Shown: piece by piece, positions 22,641 to 32,735 of the stretch
How positions within the stretch are numbered: the first letter of the stretch is position 1
Layout: each line of letters starts with the position of its first letter
Origin: Agapetus fuscipes
Taxonomy: Eukaryota; Arthropoda; Insecta; Trichoptera; Glossosomatidae
DNA length: 64,000 nt
Reading direction: 5' to 3'
Assembly: GCA_951799405.1 (NCBI GenBank)
Contig: OX637352.1
Location: forward strand, 13,092,820 to 13,156,819
The notes under the pieces: model-generated
Told to the model about the DNA's origin: nothing
Seen by the model: the letters and a program-made list of their open reading frames with translations, nothing else
The model's database searches: none
Program-made: the position numbers and the translations under genes

Positions 22641-25600
22641 ATGACGATCAACTTTACCATAAAGACGCTGGAAAAGGGCGACCATGCTTGCACGATGGAC
22701 CCCAACAAAACGGTGAAAGAACTCAAAGACGAAATGTTTAATCGGATCGGCGTACCCGTGACCCAGCAGCGCTTTATTTTCTGCGGCCAGGTGATGCGGG
22801 ACGACGCCAAATTATCAGAATACGGCATCGCAGACAAAGCCGTACATCTGGTCTTCTCGGCGCCGCCATTGTCGCCAAACGCGGCAAGTGACAGAAACGA
22901 ACACGCTTACAACATACTGTCGGACGATGAGGAATTCGACAACCAATTTTTCGATGTCGACGACCAGGTGGAAATGACGGATTGGGTTCCGGCAGCGGAG
23001 CGAGCGTCTGAAAGCGGCCGCAGACTGTTGCTTCTAGAAGAGATGGTCTACCAATGCGACACGTTCGTCCATCTTTTACGAGAAACATGTCCACGACTCG
23101 ATTCCGACGAGGATTTGTTGCCAACTGAAGAAACTTTAAGTAGGAATAGCTTTGATACCTTTTGCACTAGCTACCCGGCGTTTGGAGAAAACCAAGGAGA
23201 GGTGAAGCAGATGTACGAACTGGCTGAAATAACGAGGTGCATCGCTTTGCTGGAGACGAAGTTGTACCCGTTTCTGATGTGGTACGCCAATTACTTGGAT
23301 GTGGATCTGTCCAGCGTGAGCGAGGACTTTGCGAACAGCATGCAACCGGTGATGCACTCCGTTCAAGAGACTCTCCATCTTTTAGCACACATCCACCATT
23401 GTCATAGCGAGGTCATCTTGAATGAGAATCTTCGCAACCACGCTCGCCCGCCTCTAGAAGCTTCTGCCAGCAGCAGGCAAGGTCAAGGACAAAGCAGTCA
23501 AGGTCAAAGAGAAAGCAGTCAAGCTCAGAACAGTCAAGGGCAAAGCAGTCAAGGTCAAAGTAGCAGCAACGCTAACTCTCCGGACGTTGTCTGTCAAATA
23601 GAGACTCACACTCCGTTAGATGGTCCAGCTGCCGTGACGAATGAGCAAGGTCAACCTAGGAGGCGGCGTTCACGCGTGCAACGCACTTCCATAGTTGTCA
23701 CGCGGAATGGCTCGAATCTTCAGCCTCCTCAGCTTATCCAGTCGCTGATCCAGGCCGTGATCTCGAGAGCGCATCCTGGGAGACGTCCTCGACCTGGTGC
23801 GAACCGACCTGCTTCTAATAGTACAAATGCTACAACTGCAAGTGCTTCTAATGCTGCAGCTCCCAATACATCTACTCCCAACACATCGGCATCCAACGTC
23901 TTCTCTGCTCCTGATGCTTCAAATGCTTCTGCTGCTCCATCTGCCCCGCCTGCTCCAATTGTATTGATGCGAGAGATTCCTTTTAGCCCAAATGGACCTC
24001 GTAATCCACCGACTTCTGGTGATACTTCCAACACTGCATCAAATTCAAATGCAACTCAAGACGAAGCGGAAAATTCAGCTAGTAACCGGCGTGGACCCAA
24101 TGAAGGCACATCCAGATCCACCGCAAACCAGCCATTCAACTTTCGACCCAGAATGCTGGATCGGCTGTTTGGTTCCGATAACTTCAGCTCAGACTTGAGA
24201 TTCGGGAGTCACGATGAAAACTTGGGAGAGTTTTGCTTTGATCCGTATCTGAACTGTAATAATCGTTTCAGAAACAGCACTGTGCCCTTGGGGAAAGATA
24301 GACCTCTGGAAGTTGATGATGATTCAGATAATTGTGAAGTTGATGAGAGTATGGATCTGGCGGCCAAAACTCAGGCCTGGAAACAGTACATTCGTAACAT
24401 TCGCGCCGACAGAATCAGATGCCCCCAACAGGATTTTTCCACTCCTCTCAAGAAGCTTTGGACATTCTTGTGCACAACTCTGACGTGGATGGATATGAAC
24501 CAATTCTTCTACGGAGATGTAGACATAGCCATGGTAAGGATGAGGTCTGTCTTGCAGACTTTCATTCGATCAGAGATGGACAAACTTGGGACAGAAACGT
24601 CGACGCTAGAAATGAACTTGGAAGAAAAGAAAGCTTATTATTGCAAGTACATTGACAAAGTGCTTGAAGAGCTGGCTACTGATATTACTGACTTGAAGAC
24701 TACATTGATAATTAAGGAAGACTTTGATTTCCACTCGGCGATTAAATTCATCATGATTGAAGAAGTTCCGCTGCTTTTCATTGACGTCTTAAACTCGTTT
24801 TGCAAGGAAGAAGATTTTGCGAGTAACACAGTGGCAAGAATAAAATGTATATTCAAGAAAATATACTGGATGCTTAAAGTGGCTTGCGTCAACCCTAACG
24901 AAGGAATCGGAAAATTCAACCATCACCTAAAGGAACTAGCCGATTCCCTGTCTCCCAACTTGTATATCTTGTTCAGAACATCGCAAGATAAGAACAACTG
25001 GATTGTTGAAGAGGCGATGGTCAAAACTGAAGTAAAGAATGAGGCCGCAGGTAGTTCTACCAGCCAGGATATCACAAGGTCACCAGCGTCAGCTAAAAAC
25101 GCTAAAAACAACTTGAATACTGAAAGAAAAAATGCTTCTACCAGAAGTTCTTCGCAATCTACGTCAACATCCACTGTTCTTCAAAATTCTGCTAATCTAT
25201 CCAAGCTGCAAATTAACCCCGTTTCATCGAGTGAAGCGGCAAGGCCCACAGCTTCGCAGCAAAAGACTACAACACCGAAAACAACTGCGCCCGCTGGAGC
25301 CACAAAATCAAAATTCAACACTTCCTTCCCTGAAGATTGGGACGCGATTGTTTCGGAAGACGCCGAAAGCAGCGTAGTATCGCAAGGTCCCTTCAGCGAT
25401 GCGTATCTATCGAATATCCCGTCTAAAAAGAGGAAACTCATTGAAACTAAGCAAGTCGGGAATCCCGTTGAGAATTTAGAGCATGTGGCCCGAGAAGTGG
25501 CCCCAGATTTGTCGCAGGCGGCTTTGGAAAGTATTCTGACCAACAAGGAACTCCAAGGTTCTCTGAAGACCACAGTGCAAGCAGCCATCCGACAGAGATT

Positions 25601-25670
25601 GTCCTCTGATCCAGATTTTGATCCGAATCGTTATGAGTGTGCAACGCAAGTCTTTGGACCTCTTGAATAA
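22641..25670 (+). CDS. BAG6: BAG6/Scythe-like chaperone, uninterrupted ORF
   Basis: One 1,009-residue ORF. Residues 1-75 form a ubiquitin-like domain (MTINFTIKTLEKGDH start, QQRFIFCGQVMRDD core), like the N-terminus of BAG6. A central helical stretch and long Gln/Ser/Asn/Pro low-complexity tracts follow (Gly-Gln-Ser-Ser-Gln repeats near 23475-23570). The C-terminus has the BAG6 signature AYLSNIPSKKRK (nuclear localisation patch, about residue 920) followed by about 75 residues ending FDPNRYECATQVF, matching the BAG6 BAG-like end. BAG6 holds exposed hydrophobic segments and tail-anchored proteins with UBL4A and GET4/TRC35 and routes failures to the proteasome. The ATG at 22641 was chosen because the ubiquitin-like fold starts there; an in-frame ATG at 22545 adds 32 unconserved residues. 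The absence of introns in a 3-kb gene is notable among split neighbours. No stop, frameshift, A-tail or flanking duplication is visible. Confidence 0.9.
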   Translation: MTINFTIKTLEKGDHACTMDPNKTVKELKDEMFNRIGVPVTQQRFIFCGQVMRDDAKLSEYGIADKAVHLVFSAPPLSPNAASDRNEHAYNILSDDEEFDNQFFDVDDQVEMTDWVPAAERASESGRRLLLLEEMVYQCDTFVHLLRETCPRLDSDEDLLPTEETLSRNSFDTFCTSYPAFGENQGEVKQMYELAEITRCIALLETKLYPFLMWYANYLDVDLSSVSEDFANSMQPVMHSVQETLHLLAHIHHCHSEVILNENLRNHARPPLEASASSRQGQGQSSQGQRESSQAQNSQGQSSQGQSSSNANSPDVVCQIETHTPLDGPAAVTNEQGQPRRRRSRVQRTSIVVTRNGSNLQPPQLIQSLIQAVISRAHPGRRPRPGANRPASNSTNATTASASNAAAPNTSTPNTSASNVFSAPDASNASAAPSAPPAPIVLMREIPFSPNGPRNPPTSGDTSNTASNSNATQDEAENSASNRRGPNEGTSRSTANQPFNFRPRMLDRLFGSDNFSSDLRFGSHDENLGEFCFDPYLNCNNRFRNSTVPLGKDRPLEVDDDSDNCEVDESMDLAAKTQAWKQYIRNIRADRIRCPQQDFSTPLKKLWTFLCTTLTWMDMNQFFYGDVDIAMVRMRSVLQTFIRSEMDKLGTETSTLEMNLEEKKAYYCKYIDKVLEELATDITDLKTTLIIKEDFDFHSAIKFIMIEEVPLLFIDVLNSFCKEEDFASNTVARIKCIFKKIYWMLKVACVNPNEGIGKFNHHLKELADSLSPNLYILFRTSQDKNNWIVEEAMVKTEVKNEAAGSSTSQDITRSPASAKNAKNNLNTERKNASTRSSSQSTSTSTVLQNSANLSKLQINPVSSSEAARPTASQQKTTTPKTTAPAGATKSKFNTSFPEDWDAIVSEDAESSVVSQGPFSDAYLSNIPSKKRKLIETKQVGNPVENLEHVAREVAPDLSQAALESILTNKELQGSLKTTVQAAIRQRLSSDPDFDPNRYECATQVFGPLE

Positions 25671-25818
25671 CTCTCATTATTCTAAAATTATTCTTACCTG
25701 TAAGCCTTTTCTAATAATCTTTATAAAAAGTGTAGAACATTTTTTTCCTTTAGTTTTATGGCTGGATGACAAACCTTTTTATGCGTCAAGTTACATTAAG
25801 AAGATATGTATTTTTTAG

Positions 25819-25824
25819 ATTAAA
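25819..25824 (+). terminator. Possible variant poly(A) signal of BAG6
   Basis: ATTAAA lies about 150 bases after the BAG6 stop codon. No AATAAA is closer, so this is the best candidate, on position alone. Confidence 0.3.
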
Positions 25825-26199
25825 ACATACTATTATAGTTTATGCTCACATGTCGTAGGGAGAATGAAATGTATGGAAGTTCACGTTGCCATTTACGCTA
25901 ACTGGAGGCTGAATCATACTGAATGTTTTTTGCGGAAGATGTAACAGTGCCTCCAGTAAGGGTAAATGACAATGCAAACATTTCTTTCTCCCCGTGGCAT
26001 GTGAGTGTGCTGGTTTTTTTTATGGTACTGGTTAAGATCTTACACTTCTGAGTTGAAATTCTATTGGAATGTTTTTCCAGAGCTGTTGCATAAATAATAT
26101 GTTAATTAATAGTCCATAATCTGATTTTGGAAACAAATGCACGTCTCAACTTCCTCTATAAAAAAGCTTTAAAAGAAATATTTTTCATTTGAATATTAA
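25825..26199. other. BAG6 3' flank, nothing recognised
   Basis: AT-rich; no exon, SINE or terminal repeat seen. It ends where a SINE A tail begins at 26200. Confidence 0.5.
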
Positions 26200-26500
26200 T
26201 AATAATATTAGGATGATTTATTTGGTGAGCGCTGTTTTTGTGTGTATCACACCTCAAGATCCCTCTGCGAGCTTGGTCGTCGCTGTAGAAAGCACCAATT
26301 CTCAAGCAAGACCCAGTTGTTGTAAGGTTGGATGGACCTTTCAGTGACCGGTCTTTGGTAAAGGTGTATGAATTTTTCAACTCAGCGAAGAGCACATTCG
26401 AAATATAAATGGTATATTTTTGTGCTCCGCCGGGATCCAAATCCACAACCTTCCATTTACGAGTCCGAAGTGTTGCCACTACGGACTACGGACCGGTCCA
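26200..26500 (-). mobile_element. SINE A, full length, minus
   Basis: AATAATAATATTAGGATGAT tail to TACGGACCGGTCC head. The B box is mutated to GGATCCAAATCC. Confidence 0.88.
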
Positions 26501-26589
26501 ATATTAGTCTTAACTCGATGCTTAAAAATGTTTACAAAACTAGCCCGTAGTTTCCTCAAGCTTAACAAACTAAAAATAAATACTTAGTC

Positions 26590-26800
26590 AAATTAACAAT
26601 CGCTCTTGGACATGTAGAAAAAATGGATGATGAAAGATACAGAGGAAATGTGAAAGAAAAAGGAAGACTGAGAAAGAGTGAATCTATCAAAAGGTGATGG
26701 ATATGAATGAATTGAAAGAGGTATGCAAGGATAGGAAGAAATGGAGGTAACAATTTAGAGGGTCTGACCAACTCTAATGGAATGGTGACAGAGTAACGGT
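26590..26800 (+). mobile_element. RTE-like LINE C-terminal fragment
   Basis: Reads VEKMDDERYRGNVKEKGR then, after a stop, [15 protein letters not shown] and a GWNGDRV-like segment. It matches the ends at 2896 and 56940. Confidence 0.6.
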
Positions 26801-26894
26801 TACAACACTTGAGTCTTATAGAAGCAAGGAGAATCTTTTGTGTTTCCATATTATATTATTTATCTTTTAAAAAATGTAGTTTTCCGCCTATGGT

Positions 26895-27345
26895 TCCACG
26901 ACAAGTCGGTCACAGACAAACTGTTCGGAGATAGGTCAGCCATGTAAAAATCGGTCACACAATAAATCTCGGTCACTGATAACTCTTCTACAAACAAATC
27001 GGTAATGGAAAATTCGGTGGCATACCATATATAGTTCACAGACAGCTTGATGATGATGATGGATGATTTCTTTCCTGTGGCGCCATTTAATGGTCCAGGA
27101 CCATCTCAATGATCATGATCATAGAAAACCACAATTAAATAAAACTTCAGTAGTTACAAATATGTTTTGCTGAGCAAGTTTTCTGTGATGGAGCTGAACT
27201 GTCTGTGGACCTATATTGTATGTGACCGAAAAGTTGTGTGGGCGAAATGTCATGTGATCAAATTGTAAGTGATGTGCCTGGGGACGAACTATCGAGTTGT
27301 CTGTGATCAAAATGTTGTGTAACCGATTTGTCCATGGATGAATTC
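26895..27345. repeat. Foldback-like array of GGTCACnnAC phrases
   Basis: The left part repeats phrases such as AAGTCGGTCACAGACAAACT. The right part has the complementary sense (TGTGTAACCGATTTGTCCAT). The two halves are an imperfect inverted repeat around 27050-27180. Confidence 0.45.
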
Positions 27346-27619
27346 TTTGACCTTTTGGTCGTGACGCACAATAGGACTTGTTTTTCTTCTATCTAACTTG
27401 AGACGAATGTTTTTTTTTATCAATGTATCCACATAACACCACTTAATTATTGTCCTGTAAATATTTTATTGTAAATAAATATTCACTGAACTATTACCTG
27501 GATTGTATTCATTCATTTTATCATAATGAACTTGGCACAGAATTCAAAATTAGCTTTTTTCAGCCGACAAACATTGGCATTATCTGCAGCAACCCAATTT
27601 TGAGATCTGCATCCATCGT

Positions 27620-27840
27620 GTCCGGTCGACAGCTCAGTTGGTAGAGTGCATGCATTTCATGCCTAAAGCTCGGGTTCACCGGGGGTGTAGGAAATGATTT
27701 CCCGTTCCGGTATTTATTTCAAAACCCAAAATAAAATACTGGCAAGGTTTTCTCAGCCTGGACAAGAAATGAGTACCATTCTCTCGGGAGATGGGAAACT
27801 CCCACTTCAACTGAAGGAGTTGGTGTAAGGTCAACGGGTT
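27620..27840 (+). mobile_element. SINE B, 3'-truncated
   Basis: GTCCGGTCGACAGCTCAGTT (A box intact), B box damaged to GGGTTCACCGGGGG, then GGTATTTATTTCAAAACCC. It ends at GGTGTAAGGTCAAC. Confidence 0.8.
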
Positions 27841-28011
27841 GTAAGTTGGAGTTTCAAAATTGTTTGAAAACAATATTTTTTTTGAGATTTCTCTAAATTT
27901 CGCCTAAAATATATTATGTATCTTTGACGAGAGGGGAGGGGGGAGGGCATGCAATTTGCATTTTTTTTTCTTTCAATGTTAAGGTACAAAAATAATATAT
28001 TATATCGGTAA

Positions 28012-28052
28012 GTACCTACTTTTAATACATCGATATACATCGCCCATCCCTA
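28012..28052. promoter_or_regulatory. Partial copy of the 23-finger gene promoter
   Basis: ACATCGATATACATCGCCCATCCCTA-type sequence matches the CGATATGGATCGCCCATCC region at 37999. It keeps one ATCGATAT. This suggests the promoter was duplicated with copy 1. Confidence 0.45.
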
Positions 28053-28896
28053 ATGTATTTCACTGTGGTCGTCGATGACAGAAAGTAGGTGGACCTGTTA
28101 AAATAACCTCCGGATACAAACAGATATCCCCCAGAAATAATTACAACGAAGCGGGAAATTTAAAATATCCCTATATTTATTAAAAATGAAATAATTTACA
28201 ATCCAGTCATTTTTGGGATAACAGAAATATTAAATAAAATCATCATAAGCATCAATTCATGTCATGGAATTTTAAAAAAATCCATGAGACAATACACATA
28301 ATTTTTTAAAAGTGGAATATAAAATTTTGTGGCTGAAGCTTCAATAAATCTTAAAAAAATTAAATTGTTTATAGCTCGTTACATCAACGATAATGCGAAC
28401 ATAATAAAAAGTGTGACCCTTGATAGTTTTTTACAAAAAAATAAAATAGCCAAATTTTGTAAAAGTGCCAAAATAAGAAGCAGTTTATTTGAGCATAAGG
28501 AACTCGTTATTTTTTTCATCAAAATTATTTATTACAATTCTTACTTTATAAGTAAACATAATTAAATCAAACAAGTTCATTTAAAATAATTTTATCAAAT
28601 ATGGTTATTGATTTAGATAAAAATAATGTACAATTTTTTTCTTGTTGTTCATTAAAATATTCATTTACGCACTTTATTTTACCTTTATTAACTACAATTC
28701 CTTTTTTTTATGTCGCGTTTTTATAGCCCCCTAACAATAGACAAAGCACCATTAAATGTTCGTTTTATTTTCCCTACATTTAAGAAATTGATTTTGTTTA
28801 CAGCATAGGCGGCTATCTTTGAAGGCTATTTCACACGAGCGAGAAAATCCAATTTGTTGTGATTTGTTGCCCTATTACTATTGGGTTTTATCCAAA

Positions 28897-31020
28897 ATGG
28901 AATGTATAAATGTAAAACGCGAGCCAAGTGATGTAGAAGAACAACCTTGGGATGTTCATGTTGACGATGCTGCAGGAATACAGCCAGAATACGAGGTAGA
29001 CATTGTTGAATCCGATGTCAAGGCGGAGGTCGAAGAGAGAATCGCAGAGTATGCAAGAATCAAACAAGAGCCTCCGTGTGAGTACGGAGAAGATTCCTCA
29101 GTCGTTGGTGGCAAGACTGGATGTGGGATTAAGTGTCTCTATCAGTGCTCCATAAAATTTACAACCCAAGAAAAACAAGATCTTAAAAATGCATTTCGTT
29201 CGCTGAACCGTGCACAAAAATATAAATATTTTAAAAAATATACATCACGAGTGATTGTAAATAGGAGAAGAACAAAAGTTGACAATAGCAGAAGAAAAAA
29301 TACATTTGAATACTATTTAAAAAAAAAAGACCTGAAACAGAGAGTGTGCCAAAAGTTTTTTTGTTGTACATTGGATATTTCTGGGAAAAGAGTCCATAAT
29401 TTCTATAAGAAATTAGAACAACCTTGGGATGTTCATGTTGACGATGCTGCAGGAATACAGCCAGAATACGAGGTAGACATTGTTGAATGTGATGTCAAGG
29501 CGGAGGTGGAAGAGAGAATCACAGAGTATGCGAGAATCAAACAAGAGCCTCCGTGTGAGTACGAAGAAGATTCCTCAGTCGTTGGTGTCGGTGAGTATCT
29601 TATTTTATTTATGAACTAAGTAGCTGTATTGTGAAAAATTACTGGGTAAAACCTACCTTTACCAAAGACCGGTCACTGAAGGTCCATCCAACCTTACAGC
29701 AACTGGGTCTCTTGCTTGAGAAGTGTCGCTTGTTACAGCGACGACCAAGCTCGCAGAGGGCTCTTGAGGTGTGTTCACGAAATAAATCATCGTAGTATTT
29801 TAGTTGTTGTGTTAGTATGTTCCTTGACTTATAGGTTGGTATGCGGTTGACCACCCATGCTGTAGAAAATGGTTCACTTTGCCAATGTCACCCCTATTTC
29901 AGGGAAGGTGGGCAGGAGTTGCAGGGTGTATGTCCATTTGAGATTTGGTTTTAATGTTGTAGGTTCACATGCGGCATGCGCAAGAGCGAATTTGTACGTG
30001 TCTGCTTGTGAGAATGCATGTAATGTGAATCCCTTATGTTACATATCTTTGCAACTTAGATTAGATTATTATTATTTTATTAAATCAAGATTTACTGCTT
30101 GCAATATTTGTTCTGTTTTTGACGCAACGCAACGCAATTAAGCTACACATATAGTGTAACTTCTTGCCTGTGTTATCCCCCAAGGGGTCGCACGTGGCGC
30201 TTCGGGACCTATTTATTTTTACAGGTAAGGGGGCCAGCCGCACACCAACCACTTTCAGTTGAAGTGGGGGTTTCCCAGCTCCCGGGGGGGGGCTGGTTCT
30301 CATTTCTTGTGAAGGCTGAGTAAACCTATGAACCCTTGCTCTCGGTATGGAATGCAAGCATTGAGCTATTGACCTTTTTACGAGCTTGATCGTCGTCGCT
30401 ACAATGCGCCAATTATCAAGCAAGACCCAGTTGCTGTAAGGCTGGATGGACCTTTGGTGACCGATCAGTGGTAAAGGTTTTATGAATTTTTCAACCCAGC
30501 GAAGAGCAAATTTGAAAATATAAATGGTATATTTTTTGTGCTCCGGGAATCGAACCCATGACCTTCCCATTCAGAGTCCGCAGTGTTACCACTGAACTAC
30601 GGACCGGTCGAATTATTTACATTGATGGCATTGTCTTCTAATGTATTTCACACTTGTGTCAGTAAAATGGCGACCAGTTGGCTGACAATGCAGCGCTGGC
30701 ATTGCAGAAATATGAGATGGATGATGGTGACTCACACTATAATTATAATCTGTTATTATATATTTCCAGCTGCCAGTTGTGAGAGTGCTGGTGTTGGGGG
30801 GGATCATGTGTGCCATGCCTGCAGCTACAAGGTCAATCAGAAGAAGCTCTTGAGGATCCATCAGTTGTTCAGTTGCTGTGAGCTGGAGCACAGATCTGCA
30901 TGTGTTCCCATCCCGGGGACAAGCAAGAGCCACCATCTCAGGTACACAACTTCAGAGAGCGGGTCAGCCATGCAGGGTATACTTAACCGTTCACAACAAA
31001 AATCAATCAAAAACTATTAA
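28897..31020 (+). CDS. Zinc-finger/transposase-domain fusion, duplicated copy 1
   Basis: Two exons, 28897-29590 and 30770-31020, joined GT-AG in phase 1, give a possible 314-residue product. It contains an acidic start with VKREP, then about 55 residues ending IKQEPPCEY and EEDSSVV-type sequence. Next comes a 100-residue Cys/Lys-rich block (TGCGIKCLYQCS ... QKFFCCTLDISGKRV) that belongs to a DNA transposase family. The acidic block is then repeated, and exon 2 begins AASCESAG with DHVCHACSYKV. Exon 1 and the start of exon 2 match the two-exon 23-finger gene at 38177, including intron phase, so this is a rearranged paralogue without a finger array. I-K-Q-E and V-K-R-E match SUMO-acceptor consensus. 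It may be an expressed fusion or a decaying copy; the sequence alone does not decide. Confidence 0.5.
29649..29793 (+). mobile_element. SINE A, 5'-truncated
   Basis: Begins ACCTTTACCAAAGACCGGTC and ends CGAAATAAATCATCGTAG. It sits in the intron of fusion copy 1, with a counterpart at the same position in copy 2 (32652). Confidence 0.75.
29820..30070 (+). mobile_element. Family C, full length
   Basis: TTCCTTGACTTATAGGTTGG to TTGCAACTTAGATTAGATTA. Confidence 0.85.
30120..30612 (-). mobile_element. Dimeric SINE A-B, minus
   Basis: The B tail is at the left (AACGCAATTAAGCTACACA). The A head is at the right (GAACTACGGACCGGTC). The junction TTTACGAGCTTGATCGTCG lies at about 30377-30395. Confidence 0.85.
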
Positions 31021-31110
31021 AGCCTACAAAGAACTTCATTTTTGCAGTTGGTACGATTACAAATCCCAGTACATATACAAACTTAGACAACATATCATGA
31101 GACACACATA
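31021..31110 (+). pseudogene. Relic C2H2 finger downstream of copy 1
   Basis: After an AG at 31033-31034 the plus strand reads CSWYDYKSQYIYKLRQHIMRH, close to a C2H2 finger but with the second Cys changed (C-x2-Y). A second relic (FVCDQCDYKSGD) follows near 31445-31490. Together they look like the remains of the finger array expected after the CHACSY exon. Confidence 0.5.
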
Positions 31111-31130
31111 CATAGGCCATCCGCATGTGA

Positions 31131-31376
31131 TCTAATCTAATCTAATCTAAGTTGAAAAGATATGTTACATTGGAGATTCACATTACAGCATTCTCACAAC
31201 CAGACACGTACAAGTGTGCGCTTGCACATGCCTCATGTGAACCTACAACATAAAAACCAAATATCAAATGGACATACACCCTGCAACTCTTGCCGTCCTT
31301 CCCTGAAACAGGGGTGACGTTGGCAAAGTGAACCATTTTTTTACAGCATGGGTGGTCAGCCGCATACCAACCTATA
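31131..31376 (-). mobile_element. Family C with (TCTAA)n tail
   Basis: The tail reads TCTAATCTAATCTAATCTAA at 31131-31150. The right end is CGCATACCAACCTATAAG. Confidence 0.85.
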
Positions 31377-31672
31377 AGTGATTATAAGGCCAAAGAAGCA
31401 AGCACTTTAAAAGCTCACAAAGTAAGACACAGTGGAATGAAACCTTTTGTGTGCGATCAGTGTGATTATAAATCAGGGGATGCATACATTGCATTGTTCA
31501 ATATGAACGGTTAGTTGATTCAATGTTGAAATGAACATAATAGCATTTTTACAGACAGATTACTACACTTTTAGTTTATCTTTTCAAAGTGTAAGCAAAT
31601 TTTTGCTAATGGACAATTGACATACGAGCTTACAAAATGCTTGGTTCGACACCTACATGGATTGTTTACACT

Positions 31673-31815
31673 ATTTTTTGGTAACTTCGACGAAATGTCC
31701 ACTAATAAAGTGACCCAAGACATAATGTCCATTGACAAAATGTCCACCGACATAATGTTAACATGACAAAATGTCATGGACAAAATTTCCACCGAAAAAT
31801 ATCCATTTTGTGGAC
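31673..31815. repeat. Degenerate array of GACAAAATGTCC phrases
   Basis: About nine phrases of 14-17 bases such as GACATAATGTCCATT and GACAAAATGTCCACC. Each is itself palindromic around AAATG/ATTATGTC. Confidence 0.6.
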
Positions 31816-32651
31816 AGTTACACGATGTTTTTTGAGTCATTTATAATTTCTAATATTTCATCTTGTTTAAGGGTCGAGGAAGTGAAGAGGAGGCTATCCT
31901 GTGACGAAGAGAACATTTATAACATTAAACAAGAGCTAGGTGAACCTTCAAAAGAAGACATCGTAATTACATACAATGGGAATTACTTTGCTCTCCCTGG
32001 CAGCAGCGCCATCAACCCAGACTGCAATGCAAGTCAAGAAGACCACACATCTAGGAAGAGGAGAAGGCAGCCGTATTGCAATAGAAATGGAAAACTTTTC
32101 AGATCAAAGTTAGTCAAGACTGGATGTGGGATGAAGTGTCTCTATCAGTGCTCCACAAAATTTACAACCCAAGAAAAAGAAGATCTTAAAAATGCATTTC
32201 ATTCGCTGAACCGTGCACAAAAATATAAATATTATAAAGAATATACATCACGAGCAATTGTAAATAGGAGAAGAACAAAAGTTGACAATAGCAGAAGAAA
32301 AAATTCATTTGGATACTATTTAAAAAAAAAAGACCTGAAACAGAGAGTGTGCCAAAAGTTTTTTTGTTGTACATTGGATATTTCTGAGAAAAGAGTCCAT
32401 AATTTCTATAAGAAATTAGAACAACCTTGGAATGTTCATGTTGACGATGCTGCAGGAATACAGCCAGAATACGAGGTAGACATTGTTGAATGCGATGTCA
32501 AGGCGGAGGTCGAAGAGAGAATCACAGAGTATGCGAGAATCAAACAAGAGCCTCCGTGTGAGTACGAAGAAGATTCCTCAGTGGTTGGTGTCGGTGAGTA
32601 TTCCATTTTATTTATGAACCAGCTGTATTATGAAAAATTACTGGGTAAAAC

Positions 32652-32735
32652 CTACCTTTACCAAAGACCGGTCACTGAAGGTCCATCCAACCTTATAGCA
32701 ACTGGGTCTTGCTTGATAATTGTCGCTGATATCTT
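32652..32735 (+). mobile_element. SINE A fragment joined to LINE
   Basis: CTTTACCAAAGACCGGTCAC to GCTTGATAATTGTCGC, then abruptly RT-coding sequence. Confidence 0.6.

Noticed and set aside
22774..23588. Minus-strand ORFs across BAG6 as separate genes
   Set aside because: They are opposite-strand shadows of a strongly conserved plus-strand coding sequence and show no domain similarity.
31771..31871. ATG at 31771 as the true start of fusion copy 2
   Set aside because: It lies in the degenerate GACAAAATGTCC phrase array, and the coding similarity begins only after a plausible acceptor at 31870-31871.
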